Source of the DNA: Riptortus pedestris
Taxonomy: Eukaryota; Arthropoda; Insecta; Hemiptera; Alydidae
Length of the DNA: 64,000 bases
NCBI GenBank assembly: GCA_019009955.1
Contig: JADPXZ010000008.1
Span: 124,001-188,000 of the forward strand
Direction: 5' to 3'
Shown here: piece after piece, positions 46,137 through 57,789 of the stretch
Layout of the letters: every line of letters begins with the position of its first letter
Numbering within the stretch: the first letter of the stretch is position 1
The notes under the pieces: generated by a model
Database searches by the model: none
What the model was told of the DNA's origin: nothing
Seen by the model: only the letters and a program-made list of their open reading frames with translations
Made by a program: the position numbers and the translations under genes

Positions 46137-46634
46137 AGCTACCCATTGCAAAAACCCGTACGTTAACCCACAGGGGAATACCCATAGTATTAACTATCGT
46201 CAGAAAATCGAACGCTGAGTACATGGTAAAAGAAAGGACATTAATATTTCATCGATCAACAGGTAGATAAAAATTTCATAATGTTTAACCATTGGGAGGC
46301 ACGGCAACTGAAGGCTCTAGGTGTTTGCTTGAATGTATTAAGACTCCTACGTAAACAGAGCTACTGCCACTAGCTGAGTAAATATTCCAGCTGTATTTGT
46401 ATTACTTCCATACAAATCTCGACCCGTAGAGTATAAGCATGACGCCAGAAGAGATTCTTGCTTGGAAAAGGTTTGGACTTGGCGGATTGTATTCGAAGAG
46501 AAAAGTTTTTCGAGAGCCCTGACAAGTATCTGAATGTTTTAACCGACTCTTGCAAGTGTCCGATATCTCTGTTATAAATCATTGAGCATTCGGGAACAGG
46601 TGGTGAAATGATGTCACCAAGTCGGTCCAACGTT
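46137..46634. other. Unassigned sequence
   Basis: Less repetitive. An 86-codon frame on the minus strand (46370-46630) has no recognised motif. Confidence 0.3.
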
Positions 46635-46764
46635 TTAGCAGATTTTCCTTAAGGGAAATCAGCTATTGAGGTTGTGCTCTTAACAGGATTTTCAAAACAT
46701 TTCCTCCAATGTCCATCGATCCTACCCAGAAGATGACAAGAATGAGGTCCCTTCAAAGCTACAT

Positions 46765-47721
46765 ATATACTAGCTCAGATACCCGGCTTCGCTAGGGAAT
46801 TCATTTGAGGCTGAATGGTGATGATATTTTTTTGGCAAGGATTTACTTTGCACAATATTTTGACATTGACCCGTCCCAGTGTTTAGGGTTAATACCCGTT
46901 GTTGAGATTTGTTAATAATAAAATTAATTTTTTATGTAAGACTTCACTGTCCTCCATATTGTCATATTTCCCGTTTCCTGTGCATTATGCATAGATTTGA
47001 ATTGTTAAAGACAAAATATTAACATACATTTGAATTAATTTTTCCAGGTGTGGTACCTGGTAGTTCATATTGAAAAGAATTGTTCAGCAAATGTCTCTAA
47101 ATAACAAAATAAACAACTTTTGTTATGTGCATATTTGCCGAAACCCCAATAGGAAACGAAATATCATTATTTTTAATTTCAGGCCTCCCTTATAACCCCC
47201 ACTCCTGCCCGTTCCTAGAAATGTTAATATGGCATGTTATAAGGAAGGCGTTAGTGCTAATTCACATACCGAGTTTGGGTTAGTTTGGTTGAGTTTTTTG
47301 TGGCAAATAAAATTATTGACTTCCGCAGTAGTTTTTAACGTATAACTCATTTATACTTAGGTATACGACAAAAGTGTATATAACAAAAGTTACTCCAAAT
47401 AACAAAGTAAACAACTTTTGTTATGTGCATAATTGCCGAAAATGCAATAGGAAACGAAATATCGTTATTTTTAATTTTAGGTCTCCCTTATAACCCCCAC
47501 TCCTGTTCGTCTCAGAGAATATTAACATAGCCTAAAGTCTAAGTTGGGTTAGTAGTAATATATATACCAAGTTTCGAAAAATTCGGTTCAGCCGTTTATG
47601 CGTGAAAAGGTAACAAACAAACATACACGAAAGAAACAAAATACAGTTATGGTGTCTATGACATGTGAAACGAAAAGTTATCGTGAAATTTCGCGAAAAA
47701 ATCAATGTACAGACAGAGGTT

Positions 47722-47725
<4 letters not shown>
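46765..47725 (+). repeat. Interspersed element inserted at the HINE microsatellite
   Basis: Begins ACTAGCTCAGATACCCGGCT then TCGCTAGGGAATTC and ends AAATTCGGTTCAGCCGTTTA then TGCGTGAAAAGGTAACAAAC. This pair of end words is familiar from widespread arthropod repeats. Two internal blocks are direct repeats (ACTTTTGTTATGTGCATA at 47114 and 47412, each followed by CCTCCCTTATAACCCCCACT-type sequence). No coding region. Confidence 0.6.
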
Positions 47726-47785
<60 letters not shown>

Positions 47786-48354
47786 GTTAACACTCTAGCG
47801 GTTGGAGTTTTTGTTTTCTCTTTACCAAACTTGATATATAATAGTTTTCCATTGAAATAAAAGTCAAGTTCCTTAACAGCAAAAATCTGGCAGGGTAGAG
47901 GGGGAATTTCAAAAAATCCAAAGCATCTCCGTTACTACGCGTCGGATCGAAATGAATTGTATGTAACCAATCTTATTGCAAATTGCATATAAATGTTGAT
48001 ATATACATTTTTTCTCTATCATTAATATTAACCGAGATATAGGGATTTTTACTCCTACTCACGTTATATCAACAATACGTTGTTATGTCATGTACCACTT
48101 CATTCCAAGGTTAATTACCAAATTGGGTTTTCTAAATTTTATTTGCTGAGATTAATGCAAATACGTTGTGTGATGACATAATTAATAAAGATTTTACGAA
48201 CTTAAAAATAATTATTTTATCTATACCAAACTCGATATTTAACCCTTTTTGTCAACACTAAGGACACTAAGGATTGGCTGAAATCAGACATGGATAGCGA
48301 GGGCTTTGGGGGGAGGTGATTCGAAATTCAAAATATATCCGTTATTATTTTTAA

Positions 48355-48990
48355 TATATTCTTCATAGTTTATGGCAAGGGTCACCAATAAAAAACATTT
48401 TGTTAAATAAAACTGCTTTGACTGATCATTCTCCAAGAAACACGCCTTCAATTTTGTATAAGTTCAAATAATTGATAAAGAAACAAATAATACTAATCGA
48501 AAAATTAAAGAGAATATTCACATAATAAAAAATAGAAAAAGGACAGTAAACAAAAAAACAGAAATGAAATACCTCAATTATATATTCTATAACATCATAA
48601 TTAATCGATTTATGACGTGAAATAATCGAGTTCAAGATTGAGTTAATCCACTTCGGGAACCTCATTATCAACTACCTGCTCAGTGAAGACAGTCGCAACG
48701 AATGTAAGAGGTAAACGAGCACTTCAGAAATGTAAGTAGCAATCTATAATTAGACTTAATAAATATATCATACATATAGGCACTTATTAATACAATATCT
48801 AGCGAAAGAATTATTAAGGGATTTGTTAAATTAATGTTATTAATTTTTTATATATATTTTTTTTAAAAAGGATAGCCCCTGAAGAGATGACCAGCAAGCC
48901 AAGAAACATGTAGGGTAGTTTCAATAAAGGTTGCACCCAAAAAAAAATGTTTTTTATTGGTGTCCCTTGCCATAAAATATGAAGAATATA
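48355..48990. mobile_element. hAT-like MITE with ~47-bp TIRs
   Basis: TIRs at 48355-48401 and 48944-48990 contain TATGGCAAGGGTCACCAATA and its inverted counterpart TATTGGTGTCCCTTGCCATA, with three or fewer mismatches. CAAGGGTCACCAA resembles hAT ends, but an 8-bp direct duplication is not clear because the inverted repeat continues outward. No transposase motif in the 540-bp interior. Confidence 0.65.
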
Positions 48991-49192
48991 TAAAAAATAT
49001 TGGGTTCAGAATAAGAAGAAGAGATTATTTTTTCACAACTCTCTAGCAGTAATAAATCAAAGCACTATAAAACTCCTTAAATTTGGTCAATATTGAATAT
49101 AACAGCATTGATTCAATTCTGCAATTTCCTCTATTGTAAACATATTTATTTCTCGGCTTAATTTACACAGCACCTGCGTGACGGAATTTGTA

Positions 49193-49680
49193 TTTTAAGG
49201 AAGATAGAGTGGCACTTTAAGGCCGCCATTAAAGTCGGCTGACGGGTAGAATTTAAGAAGAGCTTGGTTGATTAGTGGAAGAAAGATGATGATAAGGAGG
49301 CTCAGTTGAAGAATTGATCAGGGTAAGAGCTGAAGGGGCCGGCCGAGCCATAGGAGAAATGTAACGGCACTTTTATTGATCAGTGCCTTCCCTCCCAAAT
49401 ATCAATAGCATTCATTCTACCTCTCTAAGAGGAATACCTTTGCCCCGTAATTGCTTCTCAATAGTGCACCATATTTCCCTTCTCTACATTTGTTGTTTAA
49501 ATTAACTCATAAAAATTAGAAATATATTAAACTTGTTTTCTGAACCCGCTTACTACTCAATTACAAGTGATTTTGCAGAAACAATTTCACTTAATTATTT
49601 TATTCGCTTTGTATTTTACAACGATAATAATTTTTTATTTATTTTCATGGAATTGATTTTTAGCTGACTTGGCTTGGGTA
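49193..49680. other. Unassigned sequence
   Basis: 49200-49420 is GC-richer without a recognised frame. The remainder is AT-rich. Confidence 0.3.
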
Positions 49681-50465
49681 AAAAAAGCCCGTCCGTAGAT
49701 TTCCCACGCGATGGTTTACAATAGATAAATATACATACAGGTAACGCTATCTACAAACGGTAATGAGAAATCTTTCAGTCAATTTACAATACAAGTTAAT
49801 AATCTCTACAATGGAAAGCGGCTGAATTGTAAACAAACAGGCCAACCAGCCTCGTAACGCTTAAAGATAGATAGACCGGAAAGACAAACAATGAACGAAA
49901 TATATCAGAATATAATATATTAATTTGATTGAAAATAATTTACTAAAGCTAGTGCTGTAATTTTTAGTGAATCAGAATAAGTTTTATCTCAATCACTTAA
50001 ATTTTAGTAATCCAAAAACAAAAAAAGGGAGGTTAACAGAACTTATTGGCATATATCTCACAAAATAAAAGTTCAATATAAACAATATTTGGTATTTAGC
50101 CTTTTAATTAAGTAGTTCATCATATAATAGCTTCTTATTAATATGACACTAGTGGGTTTGCTGAAAGCATAAAACTAAAAAATCCAAATATCTCGGTTAA
50201 TACTCATTATACGAAAAATATGTATAGAACAATATTTATAGTAACTTTAATTTGCAAAAAGATTGATTCTATAAAATTTTTCGATGCGACGTATAGTAAT
50301 AGAGATATTTTGAATTTTTGAAATACCTCCCCTATAAACCCCCCCCTCCCCCTTGTTCGATTTGAGACGTTAACGAACTTGATCATTCTTTTTACAAAAA
50401 ACGACTAAATATCGAGTTTGATAACGATTAAACAATAATTGCGACCGCTAGAGCGGTAACAGACA

Positions 50466-50518
<53 letters not shown>

Positions 50519-50643
50519 GTTCTGAACTGACCTCATTTTCGTCATCTCCTAGATAGGATCGATGGACATTTGAAGAAAAATTTCGAAAATCTCGTCATGA
50601 GTACAACCTCGATAGCTGATTTCCCTTAAGGGAAATCTGCTAA
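49681..50643 (-). mobile_element. HINE copy, 3' hairpin deleted, member of a head-to-tail pair
   Basis: Left edge AAAAAAGCCCGTCCGTAGAT lacks the hairpin. Complete body, (TA)n at 50463-50513. Right edge has the perfect palindrome and ATCTGCTAAA. Confidence 0.85.
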
Positions 50644-51136
50644 ATATCCGTCAAGCAGGGACTGCATTAACTAAATAGATTTCCCATCTGAGTCACGTAT
50701 TTGCATTTATCTCAAAACGTAAAAGTTCAATGAGAACAACATTTGGTATTTAGGCTTCAAATAAAGTGCTTCATAATATAAGTCCATGAGTAGAAGTGGA
50801 GATTTGCTGATGGCCCAAAACTAAAATTGCAAATATCACGGTTAGTAATCAAGACAGCGAAAAAACGTACATTACGACAATTATAGGACATTACATTTGC
50901 AATAAGATTTGCTCTTTACAGTTTTTCGCTACAAGTATAACGGATTTCAGCCATTAATGAACTCGATCTTTAGTTTTACATAAAACGTTTAAATACCAAG
51001 TTTGGTAAAGATCAAACAAAAATTGCGACCGCATTGTAACAGACAAATATACATATATTTATATTAATATATTTTTCGAAAATTGCGTCATGAGTAGGAC
51101 CTCATAACTGATATTCCTTAAGGGAAATCTGCTAAA
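50644..51136 (-). mobile_element. HINE copy abutting the previous one head-to-tail
   Basis: Begins TATCCGTCAAGCAGGGACTG immediately after the preceding copy's 5' end. Shortened, with no long microsatellite. Ends TCCTTAAGGGAAATCTGCTA. Confidence 0.8.
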
Positions 51137-51264
51137 AAGGGATACAATTTCTTGGGATATATCATTAGGTTTAGAAGGAGGGTAATTTAAAAACTCAAAA
51201 TGAGTAGGATTGAGAAATAATATACACCAATCAGTTAACCCCCAGTACTACTCAATGGAAATTT

Positions 51265-51362
51265 ATTGAGAAATAGAGAATATATGGTGAGATGAGATCA
51301 GTAGTGTGTCATACCAGCACGTGGGGAATATGCTTAATATAGTCCTGTGTGACTGACTTTTT
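51265..51362 (+). mobile_element. HINE B-type 3' end
   Basis: AGAGAATATATGGTGAGATG, CATACCAGCACGTGGGGAAT, weakened hairpin (ATAGTCCTGTGT), GACTGACTTTTTT. Confidence 0.6.
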
Positions 51363-51594
51363 TGAACTAGTTTAGTTTCCCTTAAATTAGGGTTCATTTA
51401 GAAATTGAAGAATTCACCACTAGATTGCAGTACTAACTGACTAAATGATCTCGGTCTCGTCAAAGTTGTATTCTGATCTCTATGCAAACATTAATTTGCA
51501 TTAATTTGTCCGTGCGTGACGGACCTTTTTCCATGGCCTTGATACGACATTTACTTTCACTAACCATTTTTAGAACTTCCACGTTGGGCTTTTT

Positions 51595-52168
51595 ATTAGC
51601 AGATTTCCCCTAAGGGAAATCAGCTATTGAGGTTGTACTCATGACGCGATTTTCGAACATCTTCTTCAAATGTCCATCGATCCTACCTAGTAGATGACGA
51701 AAATGAGGTCAAGATGTTCAAAATTGTATAAATATATTTGTCTGTTAACGCTCTAGTGGTCGCAATTTTTGTTGAATCGCTACCAAAATCGATATTTAGT
51801 CGCTTTGTGTAAAAAGAAAGATCATGTTCGTCAATGGCTGGACAAGTGGGGGGGGGGGGGTTAGAGGGGAAACATTTCGAAAATTTGAAATATTTCCGTT
51901 ATTATGAGTCGGATCAAAAAAATTGTATAGAACTTTAATTTAAGAATTTAAGTGCAAATGTGTAGTTCTACAAATGTTGTTATGTACGTTTATTCACTAT
52001 CTTCATTATTAGCCCAGATATTTGCAATTATTAGTTTTCGGTCTTCAGTAATAACAATATGTTATGAAGCACTTCATTTAATGCCTAAATACCAAATATT
52101 GTTCTCATTGGACTTTTAAGTTTTAAGATAAATGCAAATACTGCAGCTCCTGCGTAACGGACTTTTTT
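51595..52168 (+). mobile_element. HINE copy, both ends present
   Basis: TTAGCAGATTTCCCCTAAGG, block, minimal microsatellite (ATAAATATATTTG), G-run at 51849-51860, late body, then directly GCAGCTCCTGCGTAACGGAC: the inverted GGGAAATCTGCT element is deleted. Confidence 0.8.
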
Positions 52169-52170
52169 TA

Positions 52171-52745
52171 ATCCAACTAGTACTGGTGATTCTGAACCAA
52201 ATCGACGATTCCAATACTTCCAATCTTTTATATTTCTTTTTTGTGAAGAGTCCAAGTTTCACTCCCCCAAAGCAGTTCGAATCCAATCGAAAGACTTGGC
52301 AAACATTTATTTCCTATCCATGCTTATATGATATATTAGTTATAATGCACATTTTGCTTTGAGAGGGTTTTTTAGCAACTGCTATTCCTCTCGACTTCAG
52401 CTCTGCTATCATTGTCTTCAGTGATGATACTTCCTAGGTAACAAAATTCCTTCACTTTTCCAAGCAAAATGTTTCCAAGTCAAATATTTATATTTCCTTG
52501 GCCTTGTTTCTTCTTTACTACTAAAACTTTTGTATGTGCATTTATCTGAGTTTAATCTGATCTAGAGTGTCCTTTATGATTTGCATGATTTTATTCGTCT
52601 CTTTTTCGGACATTGCCTCCAGTTCAATGTTATTTGCAAATATGATGCAATGAACGCATTTCCCTTTAATCTGTATACCTTCAGTTCATTTTCATTTCAC
52701 CTGAATCCAAAGTTTAAAAAAAATAGCTTTCCCTTGCTCAATTTC
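52171..52745 (-). pseudogene. Non-LTR reverse transcriptase relic
   Basis: Minus-strand readings in changing frames give, in order: IKGKCVHCIIFANNIELEAM (the catalytic YADD region, with both aspartates replaced: FANN), SEKETNKIMQIIKDTLDQIK, KVLVVKKKQGQGNINI, LGKVKEFCYLGSIITEDNDS then RAEVER, and, after a gap, KKKYKRLEVLESSIWFRITS. This is the palm-to-thumb order of non-LTR RTs (FADDI, then VK-F-YLGS-IT-D, then RLE--E---WRR). Stops, frameshifts and the lost aspartates show long inactivity. No target duplication found. Confidence 0.7.
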
Positions 52746-53065
52746 TTTTTAAAAACCTCTGACGTGTTTGGGGGTGCGTGTAAATATGTCCTATGCGTGT
52801 TTGCTTGTGTGTGTGTGTGTAGACTGCAAGGGGACTGGCTCATATATAGTTGAGCCGACAAGGGGTCCCCCGTGTAAATAGAGGAGGAGCTAGCAAAGCA
52901 ATGGATTTCCAGTGTAACCATTATGCAACAGATTCAACAAGCAGCCCACATCAAAGATACATATTTGAACTGGTCAGTAGCATGCTCTCAGCAACCGGGA
53001 CCCTCATCACGGCTCTAAAACGTTCCGTATTTGCTCCAGGCTTCCACTACCTTTCCAAGCCCACG
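52746..53065. other. Unassigned, GC-richer sequence with a short open frame
   Basis: 52850-53071 contains a 73-codon frame (SRQGVPRVNRGGASKAMDF and following) of balanced composition, with no recognised family. A short (TG)n lies at 52805-52820. Could be the tail of unique sequence. Confidence 0.3.
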
Positions 53066-53216
53066 TTTTAACAGAGATTTCCTTAAGGAAAATCAGCTAT
53101 AGAGGTTGCACTCATGACGCTATCTTCGAAAAATTTCCTCAAATGTCCATTGGTTCCGCCGAGGAGATGACGAAAAAGAGGTCCGTTCAAAATGGTGTGT
53201 GTGTGAGAGAGAGAGA

Positions 53217-53250
<34 letters not shown>

Positions 53251-54503
53251 AACCCCTTCTCAATTCCCTATTTAAATGTTTTGTGTAAAGCTAAAGATCA
53301 AGTTCGCTAATGGCTGCAATCTAACCAATGGGAGGTAGAATTTTTAAATTTTGAAATATCTCCTTTATTATGAGTCAAATAGAAAAATTGCATAAATCCA
53401 ATCTTATTGCAAACTTGAGTCCCTATAAATTTTGTTCTATAAACATTTTCACTATCTCGAATTAGCTCAGATATTTTGATTTGTTTACTTTCAAACCTTC
53501 AGTAAACCCCGAATTTTAATCATCGTACTTTTGCAATAAGTGAATATATCATGAAACGTCTTTTTCCAAGTTTTAATACCAAATATTGTCTTCAATGGAC
53601 CATTATTATGCAAGATCCATGTAAATATATTGGATAATTCTACTAACACCGGTCTATAGCCTCCAAGAGATTTTCCAATAGGTCACGTAGAAACCATTTT
53701 GAGCTCTTTTTAATAATTCCTTAAATATATTACTATGCTGAAGAACTGTATATTCTTGGTAATCTATTATTTGAAAGCCATAAAATATAAATTTGTTCCT
53801 TTTTGATCATTGTGAAAGGTGTTCAATCTGCTCCACAAGCTGATTGTTTATAAACTTCTGATGGCTTAACTCTAATATTTTTAATATTGCATTTTCTTTA
53901 AATAAAGCCTCTAATTTTGAATTAGTTAGGGGCAAATCATTTTGAGTCAATTATACTACAAAATCGGTCTTTTAATTGATTAATGATCGCTTATGTATCT
54001 GAAGTAAGTTCTTGGCTCCAAAATGTTTAGTTGGTTTTATTGGACATTTAACCGCTTCATTCAACAACAAGGATTATATTCATAAATTACAGAAATCGGA
54101 TTAGGAATAGTAGGGGAGGGGGGTTAGATGGAGATGGCAGACGAAATATCAAAATATATGCGTTATTATGAGTAGAATCAAAAAGTGTTACATAACCAAT
54201 CTTGTTAACCTAATGATGTTATACAGTTGTTATTCTATGCCCTTTTTCGTTACTCAAATATTAAGCGAGTTACTAGTGTTTTCTGCCATCAGTAAACCCC
54301 CACTTCTATTCATTGGGTTCTTATTTCGAAATAGAGAAATTACTCCAATATTAAAAGAGTTATTCGTGCTTTCTTGTTTGCAGCCTTCACTAAACCCCCT
54401 TCTCTACATAGATATAGAGAATATGTGGAAAGATGATATCGCGTGCGTGTCTTACTAGCACGTAGGAAACTGCTTAGTTTACGCATGGCGGACTTCTTGA
54501 TAT
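53066..54503 (+). mobile_element. HINE B-type copy, interrupted or diverged in the middle
   Basis: 5' end TTTTAACAGAGATTTCCTTA, (TG)n at 53189-53247, first body module to about 53640. 53640-54020 is not recognisable as HINE. Second module (TTAACCGCTTCATTCAACAA) and B-type 3' module to TTTACGCATGGCGGACTTCT, where the hairpin is reduced. Confidence 0.6.
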
Positions 54504-54539
54504 GACTAATTCATGCAGTGAATAGATGGGCATTTTGGT

Positions 54540-54641
54540 TTTAGCAGATTTCCTTTATGGGAAATCAGCTATTGAGGTTGGGAATTTCTTCAAATGTCCA
54601 TCAATCCAACCCAGGGAATAACGAAAATGAGGTCCGTTTTC

Positions 54642-54693
<52 letters not shown>

Positions 54694-55196
54694 GTCTGTT
54701 AACGCTCTAGAGGTCGCAATTTTTTGTTTAATCGTTCCCAAACTCTATATTTAAACATTTCATGTAAATATAAAGGTGAAGTTCGTTAACGGCTGAAATC
54801 GAACATGGGGGGGGGGGGGGGTTTTAGAGGAAGGGATTTCGAAAATTCAAAATATCTACATCATTACTTATGGGATCGAAAAATTGTAAAGAATCAATCT
54901 TATTGCAAATGTACTGTTCTATATATTTTTTCTCTATATTCAATATTAACCGAGATGTTTCGATATTTATTTTTGGGCCATTTGTCAACCCCTACTCCTA
55001 CTCATGTCATATTTACTATAAACGTTTATATTATGAAGCACTTCATTCCAAGGTTAAATACCAAATATGGTGTTCATCGAACTATTACTTTGTGAGACAC
55101 ATGCAAATATCATCATGTGATGACCTCATTAATTAAGATTTTTCGTTTTTGGGAAATCTGCTTACCTCATGTAACCCCTGCGTGATGGACTTTTTT
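54540..55196 (+). mobile_element. HINE copy, both ends present
   Basis: TTTTAGCAGATTTCCTTTAT, part of the conserved block deleted, (TA)n at 54648-54691, a run of 15 or more G at 54807-54821, body, end GGGAAATCTGCTTACCTCAT with GTAACCCCTGCGTGATGGAC (one hairpin arm lost). Confidence 0.8.
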
Positions 55197-55197
55197 T

Positions 55198-55320
55198 TCT
55201 AAAAAATAGAGAATATGTGGTGAGATGAGATCACAAGTAGTACACCAGCATCAGTATAGTACATACCAGCACGTGGAAAATCTGCTTAGTTTACGCAGAC
55301 CCTGCTTGACGGAGTTTTTG
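55198..55320 (+). mobile_element. HINE B-type 3' end, directly after another HINE end
   Basis: AATAGAGAATATGTGGTGAG, an internal duplication (ACACCAGCATC and ACATACCAGCACG), ACGCAGACCCTGCTTGACGG, TTTTT. Confidence 0.65.
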
Positions 55321-55573
55321 CTGGGAAGAACTTACTTTCCCCTGCGTCAATTAAGCCGTCAACTGTTCAGTAGTAAAGGCCGAGACCGAAATTCAGCTTT
55401 CCGTATTGCGGGGGGTTGACGGAAGAGAACAAAAGGCCCACAGACCCAAGAGCGGGTTTTAGTAAATATTCTCCCTACAACAGATGGTGAACTCTTCAGG
55501 CCCTATCTATTTTATCATGAATTCTCTGTGATATTTAAAGAATTCTAGTATATTTTGGGCTCAGTGGAGCGTT
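55321..55573. other. Unassigned sequence
   Basis: GC-richer, no recognised frame. Confidence 0.3.
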
Positions 55574-56468
55574 TTAGCAGATTTCTCTTAATAGAAATCA
55601 GCTACTGAGGTTGTAATCATGACTTGATTTTCGAAACATTTTTTCAAATGTCCATCGATCCTACCCAGGAGATGACGAAAATGAGATCCGTTCAAAAGTA
55701 TGTGTGTATGTGTGTGTGTGTGTCTGTGGTGTGTGTGTGTGTGTCAGTTAACGCGGTCGCAATTTTTGTTTGATTGTTACCAAACTCGATATTTAATCGT
55801 TTTATGTAAAAAGAAAGATCAAGTTCGTTAATGTCTTAAAATCGGACCAGTGGGGATTAGAGGGGAATTTTCGAAAATTCGAAATATCTCCGTTCCTTTA
55901 TGTCGCATGGAAAAAAAGGATAGAACAAATCTTATTGAAAATTAAATTTACTATAAATATCGTCATTTACGTTTATTCTCTACCTTGAATATTAACCTAG
56001 ATATTTGCATCATTCAGTTTTCAGCTTTCAGCAAGCCCCCACTTCTACTCATGTTACATAAACATCACTCTGTTATGTACCACATTATTCGAACCTTAAA
56101 TACCTAATATTATTTTCAAAAGACCTTTATTATACGATATGAATGAGTGCCTGTTTAGTTCTTGGAGTACTAAAATTTGATTGATGGAGATAAAAAATAT
56201 TCTGATCTATTATAACTTACAGTACTAGATATAGTAAATAATTTTTACTAAAATTAATATGTTGTATTATGATATATCTCAGTAATTCTTTTTTCTTTCC
56301 GGCACACCTGTTTGTTTACGTTTCAGACGCTTCCCGTCGGGAGGTTTCTTATTATCGTTTGTATTTATTCACGTGCTATTGTGTTACCATTATATAGATT
56401 TATCTATTATTAATCTTCACGAGGGAAATCTGCTCAGATTACGCAGATCCTGCGTGACAAACCGTTTT
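55574..56468 (+). mobile_element. HINE copy with (TG)n microsatellite, both ends present
   Basis: TTTTAGCAGATTTCTCTTAA, block, (TG)n at 55700-55744, body, late body, 3' end ACGCAGATCCTGCGTGACAA with near-intact hairpin stem. Confidence 0.85.
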
Positions 56469-56930
56469 TGGTGTTATTTTAGGACCAAAACGTGAAATTA
56501 ATTCAGAACCACTAACTATTGTGTAATTACAGGTGAGTAAATGATAAGCATGGGACTTACGTGGCACAGCCGGTATCTAATTTATGCTGGAGCACATGCT
56601 GCGATCGGTCCCAGCGAGCTACATGCATTCCCGAGCACATTCCATTAAAGTTTAGCCCAGATGATTTCACGAATCACTGCGCTTTCGATTCATTAGGGTG
56701 TGTAAATATTTCCCTCTGTAGTGCCATTGTTAATTAAAAGTAAACTCCCCCATTGGAATTTGACTGATACGCCCGCCCCGCTCTATCTTTATTTGGAGTG
56801 GAATAAAGCCTTGTAGATATATAATTAAATCTCCCGGCATTAGTAGGTTTACCTTCACCGATATTATCCATTGAAAGTACTTCAAATGTATTAAATTTTA
56901 GATATTAGATGACAATTATGAGGCTTCGTG

Positions 56931-56982
<52 letters not shown>

Positions 56983-57006
56983 CTATAATACATTAATAAT
57001 TAATTC
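56469..57006. other. Unassigned sequence, possible conserved non-coding block
   Basis: 56520-56840 is repeat-free with balanced composition and homeodomain-type words (TTAATTA) but no long frame. (TA)n at 56935-56979. Confidence 0.3.
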
Positions 57007-57017
57007 TATTAAAGGCC

Positions 57018-57594
57018 TAAAGTTATCGAAAAGATGCTAACAACACCATGAAGTATGGAACGGTATATGTTCAGCATTAGTAAAATAGGACACAGAACGA
57101 AGAGCTGGATTAGAATAAGGACTGACCTGGACGACATTGCTAAATGTTTCTTTCTAAGGAAATGGAAATGGACAGGACATATGATAAGAAGACATGAAGA
57201 TAGTTGGACCAGGAAGATGATAGACTGGTCACCTAGAGAATATAAAAGAAGCAGAGGCAGACCAATGAAAAATTGGGACGAAGAGATGCGCCGCACTTGT
57301 GGTGGAGCAGCATGGACAAGAGTGGCTTACTACAGAAAGGAATGGAAGCGTCTCGGGACTGCACACTACCAGCAATCGATCCAGGAACTGTTAAAATAAT
57401 ATATGTATAAAACACAAAGGTTAGGACATTCTCGAACTCAAAAATCCTCAGCTAACGCTGATTTTGCTCAAACGTTCAATAATGTCTGCATATAATACCT
57501 GTATTCTCATTGTTATTTTCTATGTACAAAATATGTAAATATTATGTGTAATTGTTTTTAAATGAGCAAATAAAGGATTATTATTATTATTATT
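57018..57594 (+). mobile_element. RTE/CR1-like LINE 3' end with 10-11-bp target duplication
   Basis: Flanked by TATTAAAGGCC on both sides (57007-57017 and 57594-57604). The 3' end is a short (ATT)n repeat, not poly(A), after an AATAAAGG signal, which is typical of RTE-type and similar elements. 5'-truncated, 577 bp. Confidence 0.8.
57055..57399 (+). CDS. Non-LTR ORF2 C-terminal fragment
   Basis: About 114 codons without a stop. Contains LRKWKWTGHMIRRHEDSWTR, SRGRPMKNWDEEMRR and AWTRVAYYRKEWKRLGTAHY, the conserved tail after the reverse transcriptase in many arthropod LINEs (K-W-GH--R--D-RW, then GRP--RW-D). The RT and endonuclease domains are upstream and missing, so it has no activity. The ATG at 57055 is internal to the original frame. 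Confidence 0.75.
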   Translation: MERYMFSISKIGHRTKSWIRIRTDLDDIAKCFFLRKWKWTGHMIRRHEDSWTRKMIDWSPREYKRSRGRPMKNWDEEMRRTCGGAAWTRVAYYRKEWKRLGTAHYQQSIQELLK

Positions 57595-57789
57595 ATTAAA
57601 GGCCAATCAAGAAATATAGATTTTAATTAAAGCTCATATAAAGTAAAATTCAAAGCAAAAATTATATTATATTGTATATTGTTACACTACACTCAAATTG
57701 GGATAAATAATTAATAATGTAATAATAAATAAATAGTAATACATATACTTACACTCACACACGCTTACATCCTATTTCGCCCATTAACC

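Larger units (their letters stand above)
46635..49192 (+). mobile_element. HINE copy expanded by two nested insertions
   Basis: 5' end with near-perfect palindrome at 46639-46658, first insertion in the microsatellite (46765-47725), body from TCTGTTAACACTCTAGCGGT, second insertion (48355-48990), and 3' end ACACAGCACCTGCGTGACGG at about 49170-49189. Without the insertions it is about 960 bp. Confidence 0.7.
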
